Positions 36,033 through 46,890 of a stretch of DNA of 64,000 bases are shown here, piece after piece. Within the stretch, counting starts at the first letter, position 1. The number at the start of each line of letters is the position of its first letter. The position numbers were made by a program, and so were the translations under genes. The stretch is from Talpa occidentalis (lineage: Eukaryota; Chordata; Mammalia; Eulipotyphla; Talpidae). A model generated the notes under the pieces. The model saw only the letters and a program-made list of their open reading frames with translations. It had not been told where the DNA came from and searched no databases. The stretch spans positions 79,518,399 to 79,582,398 of the forward strand of contig NW_023604861.1 in NCBI RefSeq assembly GCF_014898055.3, in the 5' to 3' direction.

Positions 36033-36414
36033 GTGTTAGTTTGCTTGAGCTACTGTAACAAAGTACCATGGACTAGGTGGCTTAAACAACAGAATAAACT
36101 TTTTCATAGTTGTGGAAACTAGAAGGCCAGGTTCAAGGTATTAGCAGAGTTAATTTTTCTAAGTCCTTTCACCTAAGGTTGTAGATGGTTGCCGTCCTCT
36201 GGCATCTCCACATGTTTTGTATTTGTCTTTGTGTCCATCTCTTCTCTTTTAAAGGACACCAGCCATGTTGGATGAGGGCCTACCGTAATTACCTCTTTTA
36301 CCGTTAATTTCCACTTTAAAGATTCTATCTCCAAATGTAGTCACATTAAATGATACTGGTGTTAGTGTTTTAACATGTGAATTTGAAGGGGAGGACACAA
36401 TTCAGACACAATAT
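36033..36414 (-). mobile_element. MLT1-type LTR, antisense
   Basis: Reads on the plus strand as 'tgttagtttgcttgagctac', 'accatggactaggtggctta', 'gaaggccaggttcaagg', 'ggacaccagccatgttgga', 'gattctatctccaaatgtag' and 'ggaggacacaattcagacac'. This is the reverse complement of an MLT1 LTR, end to end. Solo LTR, less diverged than the copy at 27.8 kb. Confidence 0.85.
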
Positions 36415-36444
36415 GGTTTAAGCTATATAGAAGAGCTTTGGAAT

Positions 36445-36580
36445 TGTGTTTGAAGCATACTGTCAGTTTTAGTGTACAGCATTATACTTTGACATTATTG
36501 TATACTACATTATGACCTACATCATGTCTAGTTTCCATTTATCACCATACAATTGACCCCCTTAGCTATTTTTATTGCAT
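36445..36580 (-). mobile_element. Old L1 3' terminus, antisense
   Basis: 'cagttttagtgtacagcatt', 'atactttgacatta' and 'accatacaattgaccccctt' match the antisense 3' end of old mammalian L1. Only the last 130 bases or so remain. Confidence 0.65.
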
Positions 36581-37071
36581 GGACACATAAAATGAATAAA
36601 TATTGGAGACTTGATAAACATCCATTTGTATCTGAATCTGAAGTCTCTATGCAGGACATTTGCTAATGAATGTGATGATAGACACATGAAAACAAACAAA
36701 CAAAAACCTGTATCAGCAATCAGAGATAGGTATATTTGTTACAAAAAGCAGAAACGTCTAAGATTTCTGCAAAATGTAGACAACAGTGAGGACAACATAG
36801 CTCTGATCCTGTGAGCATATGCCTGCTCTTTTCCTATGAGGAAAAGACAGTAATAGATATAGGAAGAAGAGGCCAGCATTTCCTAGGAGAACTGGAGATA
36901 AAGGATATATCCGAATATTAGTGAGGAGTTTGCTGTGGTGTTTACTCCCAACTCAACTCACACTCATCATTGATGGTGAGAGGATGAACAAAAAGAAAAG
37001 GAAAGAGGGAGGATGGTTTTATTTATTTATTTATTTATCTATTTTTCAGAATTATTCATTCTGTAAAATTT

Positions 37072-37336
37072 TTATTTCATCTATTTTCGTGTAGAAGAAC
37101 TGGTACGTAGACCAAAGGTGCTGGGGGTGAGAGGATTTACCAATGACAGAGTGGGGAGCCGAACAGGCAGATCCACTGAAATAATTGCTGAGGGGAGAAG
37201 TAGGGGATACAGGAAAGATCTCCTGCTCCATATGGGTTAGCACCCTTGTCGAGGATCAAACTCAGGCCACTTTGCAATGGGAGGTTCATCATGGTGGTAA
37301 TGCTGGAACTTAAACCCTAGGCCACAAGGGAGGCCC
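37072..37336 (-). mobile_element. tRNA-derived SINE, antisense, diverged
   Basis: The antisense tail is near 37020-37045 (ATTTATTT repeats), separated by about 25 bases from the body. The body runs 'gaactggtacgtagacc', 'gaggatttaccaatgacag', to the antisense head 'aggccacaagggaggccc' at 37319-37336. Many changes from the consensus; among the oldest copies. No target duplication found. Confidence 0.8.
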
Positions 37337-37530
37337 AGAAGATGATTTTAAATGAGGGAGAAAGACTGATATAATTGAGAAGATTAAACTTGTGAAACAC
37401 TAAAATCATCATGAATAGTTTAGAATCCCCAAAGATTTGAACTTGGAATCAAGAAACAAAATCCAATTATAGACCTTTTGAAGTAAAAAACAAAAAATGA
37501 TGTAAATGCTCCAAACAGAGACCTTTTTCT

Positions 37531-37790
37531 GGAGATTTAATTAATTTATTTTTGCATAGAAGAATTGGAGTGTAGGCCAGAGGTGAGGCGGCGGGGGGTC
37601 GGGGATGATTCACCAGAGACAGAGTGGGAAACAGATCAGGTAGATTTACTGAAATACACTGCTAAGGGGAGAAGTGGGCAAGAAAGAGAGGTCTGCTGCA
37701 CCATGTAGGTTAGCTCCCTGGCCTGAGATGGAACTTGGGCCATAGAGGTGACAGCACTGAGACTTAACCCCTAGGCCACCAGGGAGGCCC
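37531..37790 (-). mobile_element. tRNA-derived SINE, antisense
   Basis: Tail 'gatttaattaatttattt', body 'gattcaccagagacagagtg' and antisense head 'ccaccagggaggccc' ending at 37790. A weak target duplication is suggested by 'gagacctttt' (left) and 'gagactttta' (right). Contains a G-rich expansion (GGCGGCGGGGGG) near 37588. Confidence 0.85.
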
Positions 37791-37805
37791 CACATGGAGA
37801 CTTTT

Positions 37806-38752
37806 AAAAGTATATATTGCATTTTCTTGTATGTCTAATTTCAGCTTCTTTTTCATGTTTGGGAAGTTCCCTTTAGAAGAGCTAAAAAGAAACTTCTCCA
37901 AAGAGGAAATGCAAATGGCCAACAGGCATATGAAAAAATGTTCAACATCACTTGTAATCAGGGAAATTCAAATCAAAACTACGAGACACCATCTTACACC
38001 AGTGAGAATGCACATATTAAAAAATCTAGCAACAACAAATGTTGGCGAGGATGTGGAGAGAAAGGAACTCTCCTGCACTGCCGGTGGGAGTACAAAATGG
38101 TCCAACCTCTATGGAAATCTGTGTGGAGATGGAGATTCCTCAATCTGCTAAAGATGGAGCTTCCATATGATCCAGCAGTTCCACTCCTAGGTATTTACCC
38201 AAAAGACACAGAAACATTAATTCCAAAGGGCACCTGTACCCCTATGTTTATAGCAGCACTATTTACACTAGCTAAGCTATGGAAACAACCCAAATACCCA
38301 AAAATAAATGACTGGATCAAGAAGATGTGGTACATATACACAATGGAATATTACTCAGCAATCAAGAAAGATAAACTCATGCAATTTGCAGCAACATGGA
38401 TGGAGCTAGAAGGGATCATGATCAAGCGAAAAAAGCCAGAAAGAAAAAGAAAAATACCAGATGGTCTCACTCATAGCAGGAACTAAGAAAACCTAAATAA
38501 GGGACCAGGAAAAAGACTAATTATAATAAAGTAAAAATCAAAATCAACAAACAGCTATAAACCAGAGACACACTACTGGGGGGTGGAAGAGGAAGTAGGA
38601 TCAAAACAAGGTAGGGTGGGAATTGTATGGGGACTATAACCAAGATGAAAATGCATAAATTGTGCAAAATGAAAAATAATGTAAAAAATATATAAAATTT
38701 AAAAAATAATAATAAAAAATAAAATAAACAAAAGTATATATATTGCATTTTC
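37806..38752 (+). mobile_element. L1 insertion with 5' inversion and long internal loss
   Basis: Target duplication at 37806-37826 and 38730-38752 (AAAAGTATATATTGCATTTTC form, the right copy with one extra TA). Inside the left copy, about 50 bases (37827-37873) are ORF1 sequence in reverse orientation, matching the plus-strand reading at 17488-17537. They join a forward piece with the ORF2 C-terminus and a complete 3' UTR ending in an A/T-rich tail near 38725. About 3 kb of L1 between the two pieces is absent. Confidence 0.85.
37938..38486 (+). pseudogene. L1 ORF2 C-terminal remnant (182 codons open)
   Basis: The longest open frame in the window. It encodes the C-terminal part of the L1 endonuclease-reverse transcriptase, with '[14 protein letters not shown]' of the cysteine-rich region, '[15 protein letters not shown]', 'FIAALFTLAKLWKQP' and 'MWYIYTMEYYSAIKKDKLMQ'. 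In the C-x3-C-x7-H-x4-C pattern the last cysteine is replaced by tyrosine. The sequence upstream (37870-37940) continues in another frame, so a frameshift lies near its start. No catalytic domain is present; it is not a functional gene. Confidence 0.9.
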
Positions 38753-39102
38753 AATGGAATTCCAAGCAGTCATTAAAAACTATACAAGATTATAAATATT
38801 GAAATTTTTCAAGATAAAATTTTGCAGGTGAAACAATGATTACAAAACACATTTTAATACTATCGGATTTTAAGTTTGCAAATAAAATGTGAATATATCT
38901 ATCAACACAGAAAAATTAAAAATATGTGCCACAGAGTAGTACTGCCTGTTCTTATCTTAGTGAGAGTAAACTTTGTTCTTTATTTTATGCTTCTGTTCTA
39001 TAAATTTTCTATAAAATGAATAATTTATAATAAAATAACAGTTAAAAATAAGAGAAAAGTAAAATTCCTTTCACAATTAAAAAGCATTTTTTAAAAGGTG
39101 GG
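38753..39102. other. Unique AT-rich sequence
   Basis: No gene or repeat recognised between two L1 pieces. Confidence 0.4.
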
Positions 39103-39351
39103 ATTAATTTAATTTTTTAATTTATTTTATTTTTTAACTTGTTTATTTATATATATTTTTCATCATTGTTCATTTTTAAACAATGTTTGATTCCCCCGCA
39201 CTCAGGTGTAGTCCCCATAGAATTTTCTTCACCAGTACACCCATGCACCATCACCACAGTCCCCTGTGCTCTTCCCTCCCTCCCTCCCTCAGATCCCTCT
39301 CCCTCCCCCACCCCTGCAGGATGTCTCTGGTTTATAATTGTCTGTTTGTTT
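39103..39351 (-). mobile_element. 5'-truncated L1 3' UTR, antisense
   Basis: TTTATTTTA-rich tail, then 'attgttcatttttaaacaat', 'gtagtccccatagaatttt' and a pyrimidine-rich block (CCCT repeats at 39275-39291) to 'ggatgtctctggtttataa'. This is the 3' UTR type shared with 5960-6200, 7225-7400 and 43510-43593. ORF2 is not reached. Confidence 0.8.
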
Positions 39352-39860
39352 GGGGGTACATTTTCATACCTCCATATGTGCACATGCTTCACTCACCCTC
39401 TAACAGTACTCCCGTATCAATGATCTATCCCCTTCCTTACCCTATTCCTTCTCCCTCCCCCCATATTTTTCACAGAGTCTAAGAATTATTTTTGCTGTGT
39501 TTTACCTATATAAATTCTGTGATTATTTACATTCTACAAATATGTAAAAACCATCTAGTTTCTGTCTTTCATTTTCTGACTTAGGAAAAGGCATCTTAAA
39601 AACTAGGTGAGAAAAGTTGCCCAAATAAGAGAAGTGCATGATTACACTGGAAGAATCATGACAGGCTGTTCAAGGGAAAGAGAATAAAGCAAGAATACCA
39701 GTTTTTCTGAGACTTCAGAAAATGCAGAGGTAATCATTCAGTCTCTTGTGTAGGCTGGGTAAATAAGCAAAAAGTCTAGCTAATATGTATTTGAAAGTGT
39801 AGGATTTATGCAAATTTAGTTCATAATAGGTTGAAAAAGGCCAGTAACCTAAACCAAAGA
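39352..39860. other. Unique sequence, no gene recognised
   Basis: Pyrimidine-rich at 39420-39460; otherwise nothing recognised. Confidence 0.4.
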
Positions 39861-39861
39861 C

Positions 39862-40012
39862 TCTCAACTCTTGGCAGGACAAAATCAACTGGTGAGCTTT
39901 TAAAAATATTACTTCCCTCAATCTATCTCAGAACAATCAAATCAAATTTGCTGGGGTAAGAACCAAACAATGTATTTTTTTAAGTTCTGAAGGGGAATCT
40001 AATGTGTAATCA
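39862..40012. mobile_element. hAT-type non-autonomous transposon remnant
   Basis: Ends resemble the inverted repeats of a widespread mammalian hAT family: left 'agactctcaactcttggc', right 'ggggaatctaatgtgtaatc' (the family norm is CTAATGTGCAGCC). The middle 'actggtgagcttttaaaaat' and 'caatcaaatcaaatttgctg' follow the same order. A 20-nt part of the right end recurs in a SINE 2 kb away (see findings). Confidence 0.6.
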
Positions 40013-41920
40013 GAAATGAGGGCAGTTAGTCTAACTCTTAACAATCATCTATTAAAATTATTGCATACATGCGTTTTAATGTGACTTTTCTCATGGTAAG
40101 AATTTTTGCCTTCATTTTCTACAAACAGCTAACTCCACAGAATGCTATCATCCACCACTGAGAGTCAAATGAGGACTAAGTAGAACAAAAGTGCTATGTA
40201 GAGATGATTACAGGAAGGAAATCAATGGACTCTCAGGAGTGTTTTCCAATCCTCAAAGACATTTGCACTTTCCTCTGTGCCCACGAAGTTCCAGTTAGTA
40301 TCTTAATTTAGTTGTGCAATATGTGTATGTGCCTCTTTCAAACTTCCCCCTTCTCCACCTTTAAATGTTTGAAAAACAACCAACTTCTGTGGTTGTATTG
40401 AAAAGTCATAAATAATTCAGAAATATGTTACAATATTGCCCTCAAACAAGCATAAGAATTTTAAAGATTATCAAAAACATTTATCAAGTCGCATGGTAAG
40501 CCACATTGCTTTTTGTTTCAAAATACTTTTGACTTAATGAGTGCCACTTTATTTGTGCATGTCAGACTGTTTGGGAGTCAAAATAACTGTGATAAACAAG
40601 TACAACATGTCCAGGTAGATGACCATAGATTATATAGTCTACACCTCCTCAATTAAAGAAAAATAATTCTGGAAGCAAATGATTTCTGGACTAACCATAA
40701 CCATTCTTCCTTGAAACCACCCATCCTTACGGAAGTCAACTGACATTCAAATATTCAAATACCCTTGTGGGGTAAGCTAATTCCATGAAACTTTACAGCT
40801 TAAGATATGGTGTGTGCCAGGTGGACAATGGATTGTTTTACACCAGGGGTCAATGATCAGAAACTTCAGGAGTGAGGAAGAATATGCTGTCCCTGAAACA
40901 TCTACAATCTTTACTTATAAACACTATCTAACAATGATTTAGGATGCTGGGTATTAGAAAGAGCAGGCACCATGATTTTTTTCTTATACCATAGCATTTG
41001 TACTTAATCACTGGAATGAAGAAAATAAGAAATGAATTTTAAAAGATGCTGTATGACCTGCCTGTCTAAACAGCATATTTTAGTACTATTATTTGTCATA
41101 GAATATTTTGTGCTTATCCTATTGCAACTTATTAACTGAGATATCAGTTTTTGAAAAGCTATTGGGAGAGTAAAAAACCATGATTGTGCATATGTTTCAC
41201 ATATTATGCCTTTTTCTTTGTTCAGTTCCTTTTCTTACTCTGGGAATTTTGATGTAACCAAGTTGAAAGAGGTTAAGAACCTAAAATTTGAAATCAAACA
41301 ATATTCAATAATCTTTGGTTTGGCTTTTTCTCCACCAATCATCTCCAGTTATATTGCTAATGCCATGGCTGGTATTGAATAACAGTAAAGTCTTTATTAC
41401 AGCTTGCATATCAATTGAGAAGAGTAAAGACCTAATGCAGTCATAATTCAGGATTTATTACCATATGTATCAATCACTGCATCTGCCTTTCTTTAATAAC
41501 AGAAAGTTCCAATGATTCTTCATTAAAATCATTAATTTTTATTTGATGAGTCACTGTTATTTGTTGAAAGATAATGAGGATTATTCACACCATGGCGTTG
41601 TCATATGTATTATTCTGATTCAGGAAACTGCTTGTTTCATTTTAAAAATACTCCATAACACACTGTAAATGTGCCCAAATTTCACAACAAAGATTTTTAA
41701 GTATCACCCATATATAAAGTAGCATATAAGTGTTTGGGTAAACCTTTATCAAAGGCAAAAATTTACCAAGTAATAAATAGATTGATATATTTTCTTGAGA
41801 GGACATGTCAAGAAAAATTGATACACAATGAACAGAAAGGGATGAACTGCTGAACCAGAGTACTTCAAGTTATTATCCTCCTTACATCCAAATATTCCTT
41901 TTGTATTTATTCTGTTTTTC
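40013..41920. other. Unique sequence, no gene recognised
   Basis: Nearly 2 kb of AT-rich DNA with no lasting frame and no dated repeat. Confidence 0.45.
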
Positions 41921-42178
41921 TTTTTTTAAAAAAACTTATTTATTTATGCATACAAGAACTGGGTACAGGTCAGAGGTGTGGAGGGTGAGAGGATTCACCA
42001 GAGACAGAGTGGAGAAAAGAACAGGCAGATTAACTGAAGGGGAATCTAATGTGCTGAGTGGACAGTTCTGCTGCGCCATGTGGGTCACCTCCTTGGCCAG
42101 GGATCGAAATCACACTGCAGTGGCTGTGGATAGATTCACAGTGCTGCGTCTTAACCCCTTGTGCCACCAGGGAGGCCC
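41921..42178 (-). mobile_element. tRNA-derived SINE, antisense, with foreign patch
   Basis: Antisense tail (TTATTTATTTATGC), body 'gaggattcaccagagacag', antisense head 'gtgccaccagggaggccc' ending at 42178. Where other copies read 'aatacactgctgagg', this copy reads AGGGGAATCTAATGTG, and about 20 bases of the body after it are missing. The patch matches the hAT remnant at 39987-40006. Confidence 0.85.
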
Positions 42179-42469
42179 CTCCTTTTTATTTGTCTAATCC
42201 TGTACTTCAGGAACTTTTCATTATAATAAAAAAAGTAAATCATAACTTGAAAAAAAAAGGGTAGATGATAGATGAACAAAAAAAGGGCTGAATGCCTGGT
42301 TACTTACTTTTAGCTATTAGAGAAAAACAACCAAATTATGTTCACTAATGTTATTACATTAAGGAACTTGTGATCTACCTTGGGTTTTTGTATTATTCCT
42401 TAGCTCAAGAACTTAAGAGCCTACAACCTATATGAAGAAAAACTGTAATATTTTATTTTAAACACAGCA

Positions 42470-42755
42470 TGTTTCACTTAATATATTTTTTTAAAGATTT
42501 ATTTATTTATACAAGCACTGGGGTACAGTCAGAAGCACGGGAGGGTGAGAGAATTCCCCAGAGCCAGAGCGGGGAACAGAGCAGGCAAGTGAGGAAATAC
42601 ACTGCTGAGGGGAGCAGTGGGCGGCGGGAGAGGTCTGCGCGCCATGTGGGACCCTCGCCCATGGCCGGGGATGAACCGGCGCTGCAGTGACTGCAGGCAG
42701 CTTCGCAGCCCAGCGCTCAACCGCTGCACCACCGGGGAGGCCCCTGTTTCACTTA
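42470..42755 (-). mobile_element. tRNA-derived SINE, antisense, young subtype
   Basis: Element 42481-42744 with perfect target duplication TGTTTCACTTA at 42470-42480 and 42745-42755. GC-rich and close to the young subtype: antisense head 'ctgcaccaccggggaggccc', B-box region weakened ('gatgaaccggcgc' in antisense). Confidence 0.92.
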
Positions 42756-43499
42756 CTTTTAAGTGCTAGCGAGAACAAATTCTAAAATACATATTTTTGG
42801 TTGTCATAGAGTACAAATTAGATTTCCCCCCAATGTTTTATTGTTTAAGTTTTCAAAAATACAGGAAATGTGAAATAATTTTACAGTGAACACTCTAAAT
42901 TTACCCATACATAATTATTTTTAAAAGTTGTGAAATGGGCCATCTATTCTTTTTATGTAAGTAATATCATTAAAGAGAAAAATGCATGTTCACAGACATT
43001 TAATTATATCTGGCAATTGGGCATAGAGATGAGCAGAATGATAAAAGACTATTTAAATTAAAGGAGGATTCAGAGCAATTTATTAACAACTTAGAGCTTC
43101 ATTATGGATGGATCCATATTATTGGTAGTAGAATGATTCAATTATAATTTAAAATAGTATGCAGTTGAAACAAACCATCATTGAGATATTGAGGAAAAGG
43201 AAACAATAACATTAGATTTTTTTAGATCTCATCAAAATGTGGTAAAAGGTGGATAGGAGATAGCTGATGAATTCAGCTATGAACTACTATTTTAATGCTG
43301 CATTTTCCAACATTTGGGAACTTTACTATTAGTAACATATTGGTTTCTACATTAAAATAATTATGAAGTATATTTTTCAAGAAAAAAATAAGCAAATAAT
43401 AGTACAAATGTAACATAGGCTACTGTAGAAATTCAAAGGGTAGTTATTAAATGCCTGAAATAAGAGAAATACTATATTAATGATTGTAGATGATAAGAC

Positions 43500-43593
43500 T
43501 TTCTTAAAATTTTTAATTAATTAATTTTTTTACAATGGTTGCTTTCCTTTCCCAGGTGTAGTCCCCATAGAATTTCCACCACCAATTCACCCG
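43500..43593 (-). mobile_element. Very short L1 3' UTR insertion, antisense
   Basis: 'ttaattaattaatttttttac', 'aatggttgctttcc' and 'gtagtccccatagaatttcc' to 'aattcacccgtg' match the start (from the 3' end) of the L1 3' UTR type at 5960 and 39165. Fewer than 100 bases were inserted. No target duplication established. Confidence 0.7.
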
Positions 43594-44170
43594 TGATTAT
43601 TTTGAAATCCTTCAAAATATTGTAAGTGGTACCCCTCTCTACAATAAAATTCTGACTTCCAGCATTCTCTCATCTAAGCCTTGTTTATGTTGATACAGAT
43701 TTTATTCAAAAACAAAAATGAAAAATAAAAATGCTCAAGAGCCCCATTTCCATGAGACACCTCAACCTATTGAATGGACTACTATTACTTACCAAGATTA
43801 CTGGGGCAAAGTATTTTAATTCTCTCCGTTACTCAATGCAAATCTGTAGCTTGAAAATCATTTTCTATAATATATTACCAAAACAAACAAATAGTGTGAT
43901 TTCTAAGTCATAAAGACAGCAGGTGGATACATATAGGTTGTGATTGCTTAGAACATGAAGTTAGTACTGGATCATCAAAAGTCTTACATTATTGACGCTT
44001 TACTCCCCTGAAGACTATAGGAGTAAATCTCCTCACCTATCTTGCTGCCACAATAGTCTTTATAGCAATACAGAGTCTAGGATAGGTGGCTGGACTCATC
44101 ATGTTCTGCAACATGAATCACTTGAAGACAGATTTCCTCAATGAATGAGTGGAACAAAAGGTTAAATTCA
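43594..44170. other. Unique sequence, no gene recognised
   Basis: No repeat or open frame of note. Confidence 0.4.
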
Positions 44171-44180
44171 ATCACGAGCC

Positions 44181-44452
44181 TTTTTTTTTTTTAAGATTTA
44201 TTTATTTTTATACAAGAACTGGGGTACAGGTCAGCTATGTGGGAGGGTGAGAGGATTCACCAGAGACAGAGTGGGGAAGTGAACAGGCAGACTGATGAAA
44301 TATACTGCTGAGGGGAGCAGCGGGCCTGACAGGAGAGGTCTGCAGTGCCATGTGGGACCCTCGCCAGCCGGCCAGGATCAAACCGGTGCTGTAGAGACTG
44401 CGGACAGCTTCACAGCACTGAGTTCAACCGCCTGCGCCACCAGGGGAGGCCC
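44181..44452 (-). mobile_element. tRNA-derived SINE, antisense
   Basis: Starts with a T run and 'aagatttatttattt', ends with the antisense head 'gcgccaccaggggaggcc'. Target duplication TCAATCACGAG (44168-44178) and TCAATCACATGAG (44454-44466), the right copy with two extra bases. B-box 'ggatcaaaccgg' in antisense is nearly intact. Confidence 0.88.
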
Positions 44453-44956
44453 TCAATCACATGAGTCTTAAATGTTCATTTCATTCGAGCATTTTGATAT
44501 AATTTAAATAATTCCTATTTCTTCCCTACCCACCCTTTTCCTTTAGCTTTCATAATCTTCTGGGGCAATGAAAGGGGGGTGGTAGTGAAAGAGGATAATC
44601 AATAGGAACAAAGAAATTATCCAATCTCATTTGGTAGGATATCACCATGTTAAATAGATAACCACACTCACAATCTATCACACAATCACAAATACAGGCA
44701 CATGAGAAAAAAAGACCATTCCAAAATCCAATTGTTTTTATAATTCAACTATTATATGTTCTGTTATTTGATTTTTACTAAGTTCTCTATAAAATAATAA
44801 TGAAATAGATTTCTATGTGGGGTTTCAAATAATTTCCTTTCATACATTTGATTTTAGGTCTTCAATCTTTACAAATATCACAGTGGCTATACTAATATAA
44901 CTGAGGCCCATTCTTTTATTATGGAGAGAATATTTGAAGTTAATAATAAGTATCTT
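44453..44956. other. Unique sequence, no gene recognised
   Basis: AT-rich; nothing recognised. Confidence 0.4.
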
Positions 44957-45262
44957 AGAAACCAAGACTGTGGGCCTCCCCAGTGGCGCAGTGGGTTGAG
45001 CACAGCGCTGTGAAGCTGTCCGCAGCCTCTGCAGGGCAGGTTCAATTCCCGACCTACCAGGTAGCTACCCACGCATGGTGCAGCAGACCTCTCCTGTCAC
45101 GCCCACTGCTCCCCTCAGCAGTGTATTTTGGTCGTCTGCCTGTTCTGCTACCCGCTCTGAATCCTCTCGCCCTCCCGTGCTTCTGGCCTATACCCCAGCT
45201 CTTGTATAAAAATAAATAAATCTTTAAATAAATCTTTAAAAAAAAAAAAGAAACCAAGACTG
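44957..45262 (+). mobile_element. tRNA-derived SINE with 14-bp TSD
   Basis: Element 44971-45248. Target duplication AGAAACCAAGACTG at 44957-44970 and 45249-45262, perfect. Head GGGCCTCCCCAGTGGCGCAG, B-box 'ggttcaattccc'. The tail has a duplicated 'aaataaatctttaaa' unit before the A run. Confidence 0.92.
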
Positions 45263-46524
45263 CACTTTCTTTCCTGTATACATTTGGCTACAACCTAGCA
45301 GGACCTAGGATCAAAATAAAGGTCACTAGTTTTCTTACCCATATATGGAAAAACAATTTTTTTAATAGTTCTAAAATTTTTTAATGTTTTTTATTTCATT
45401 CAAAAGTTAATTTTTAATATAGTCCTTCATTCAGGATCATATTAACTTTATTAACCTCTAGCACCTTGATGTGGATACTAATGGGCCATGGCTAATGGAC
45501 CAGAGTTTAAGTAGCCCTGCAATTATTTTGCTCAAGAGACACTAGCCTTTGTAACAGAAATGAGTTCATCAGGCTAACAGAAGGATATGGATATTTAAGG
45601 AAAATGGGACTAAGAGATAAACTCCACTACATATTCACTATAATTTTAGTTCCACTACTGGTCAGAGATCTAGAATTCTGCTATGGTTGTAAAAGTAATC
45701 CTCATATTCACATACTTTTGTTGTATATCAAATGTCATTTTTTTGCCAGATTATATGGTTCTAATAAAAATATATTAGGTTTCCAGTGGATTTTTTATAT
45801 TACTATAATATACAGGTGCCAAAATATAAAATTTTATACCTGAAATAAAAAAAAGACAAAATGAACTAACAAAACAAAACAAAAACAAACTCAGATTATG
45901 GGAACAAAGTGGTATTCACCAGAGGGGAAGGAAGATAGATGGAGTGGGCAAATAAGGTAAAGGGGGGCAATTGTATGGTGATGGATAGAAACTAGTATTT
46001 TGGGGGATTACAATGCAGCATATACAGAATTATATTGTTGGAGACACACACACACCCCCTGTATATGTATATACCTTATATAATGCAGCAAACCAATGAC
46101 ACTTCAGCAAAATTTTTAAAAAATCAATATAATTCAATAAGATCCATGTGGGAATTATATATACCCACATAAGACTTGAAATCTATGAAATTCACTAGAC
46201 TATATCCCCATTTATAGGTCCTTCATTAAGGAACCCTAATTCAATTCAATTTGATGAATATAGGAAGGAAGTTCAGCTTAATATGAAATAAAACAAAAGT
46301 TCTCAAATTCCACTTCTATTCAATTTGATCTTTACAATAGGAGACTAATAGTAAAAACAGAAATTAATTTTGTTCTAAGTTTTGTAAAGCCAAAGATCTT
46401 TATTTTGTCAGATGTTCAGATGAATCTAGATAAAACTGTTCCCAAACAGATGAACAGAAAGGGCTGAATATCTCATGTTAGTTACTTTTAGCTATTGATA
46501 AATATAGATATTATTCAGATGGGA
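45263..46524. other. Unique sequence with short CA run
   Basis: No gene or dated repeat. CA repeat at 46045-46056. Short frames only. Confidence 0.4.
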
Positions 46525-46820
46525 ATCATCCTCAATTTTCATTTTTTAAAGATTTATTTATTTATGCATACAAGAACTGGGGTACAGGCCAGATGGGTGG
46601 GGGTGAGAGGATTCACCAGAGACAGAGTGGGGAGCAGAATAGGCAGAGCGACTGAAATACACTGCTGAGGGGAGCGGGTGTGACAGGAGAGGTCTGCTGT
46701 GCCATGTGGATCACCTCCCTGGCCAGGGATAAAACTCATGCTGCAGTGGCTGCAGATAGCTTCATAGGTTGCATCTTAACCCCTTGTACCACCCAGGGAG
46801 GCCCCTCATCCTCTATTTTC
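46525..46820 (-). mobile_element. tRNA-derived SINE, antisense
   Basis: Element 46541-46804, with target duplication TCATCCTCAATTTTC at the left and TCATCCTCTATTTTC at the right (one difference). Antisense tail 'aaagatttatttatttatgc'; antisense head with an extra C ('ccacccagggaggcccc'). Confidence 0.9.
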
Positions 46821-46890
46821 AATGACCAAATCTACTAGGTCCCTTGCAAAGTCTTTCTCATCATTTGGGATCTGGATTCGTTTTTATCTT

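Noticed and set aside
42058..42264. Short protein in a SINE region
   Set aside because: SINE antisense sequence gives similar frames in several copies; no coding role is supported.
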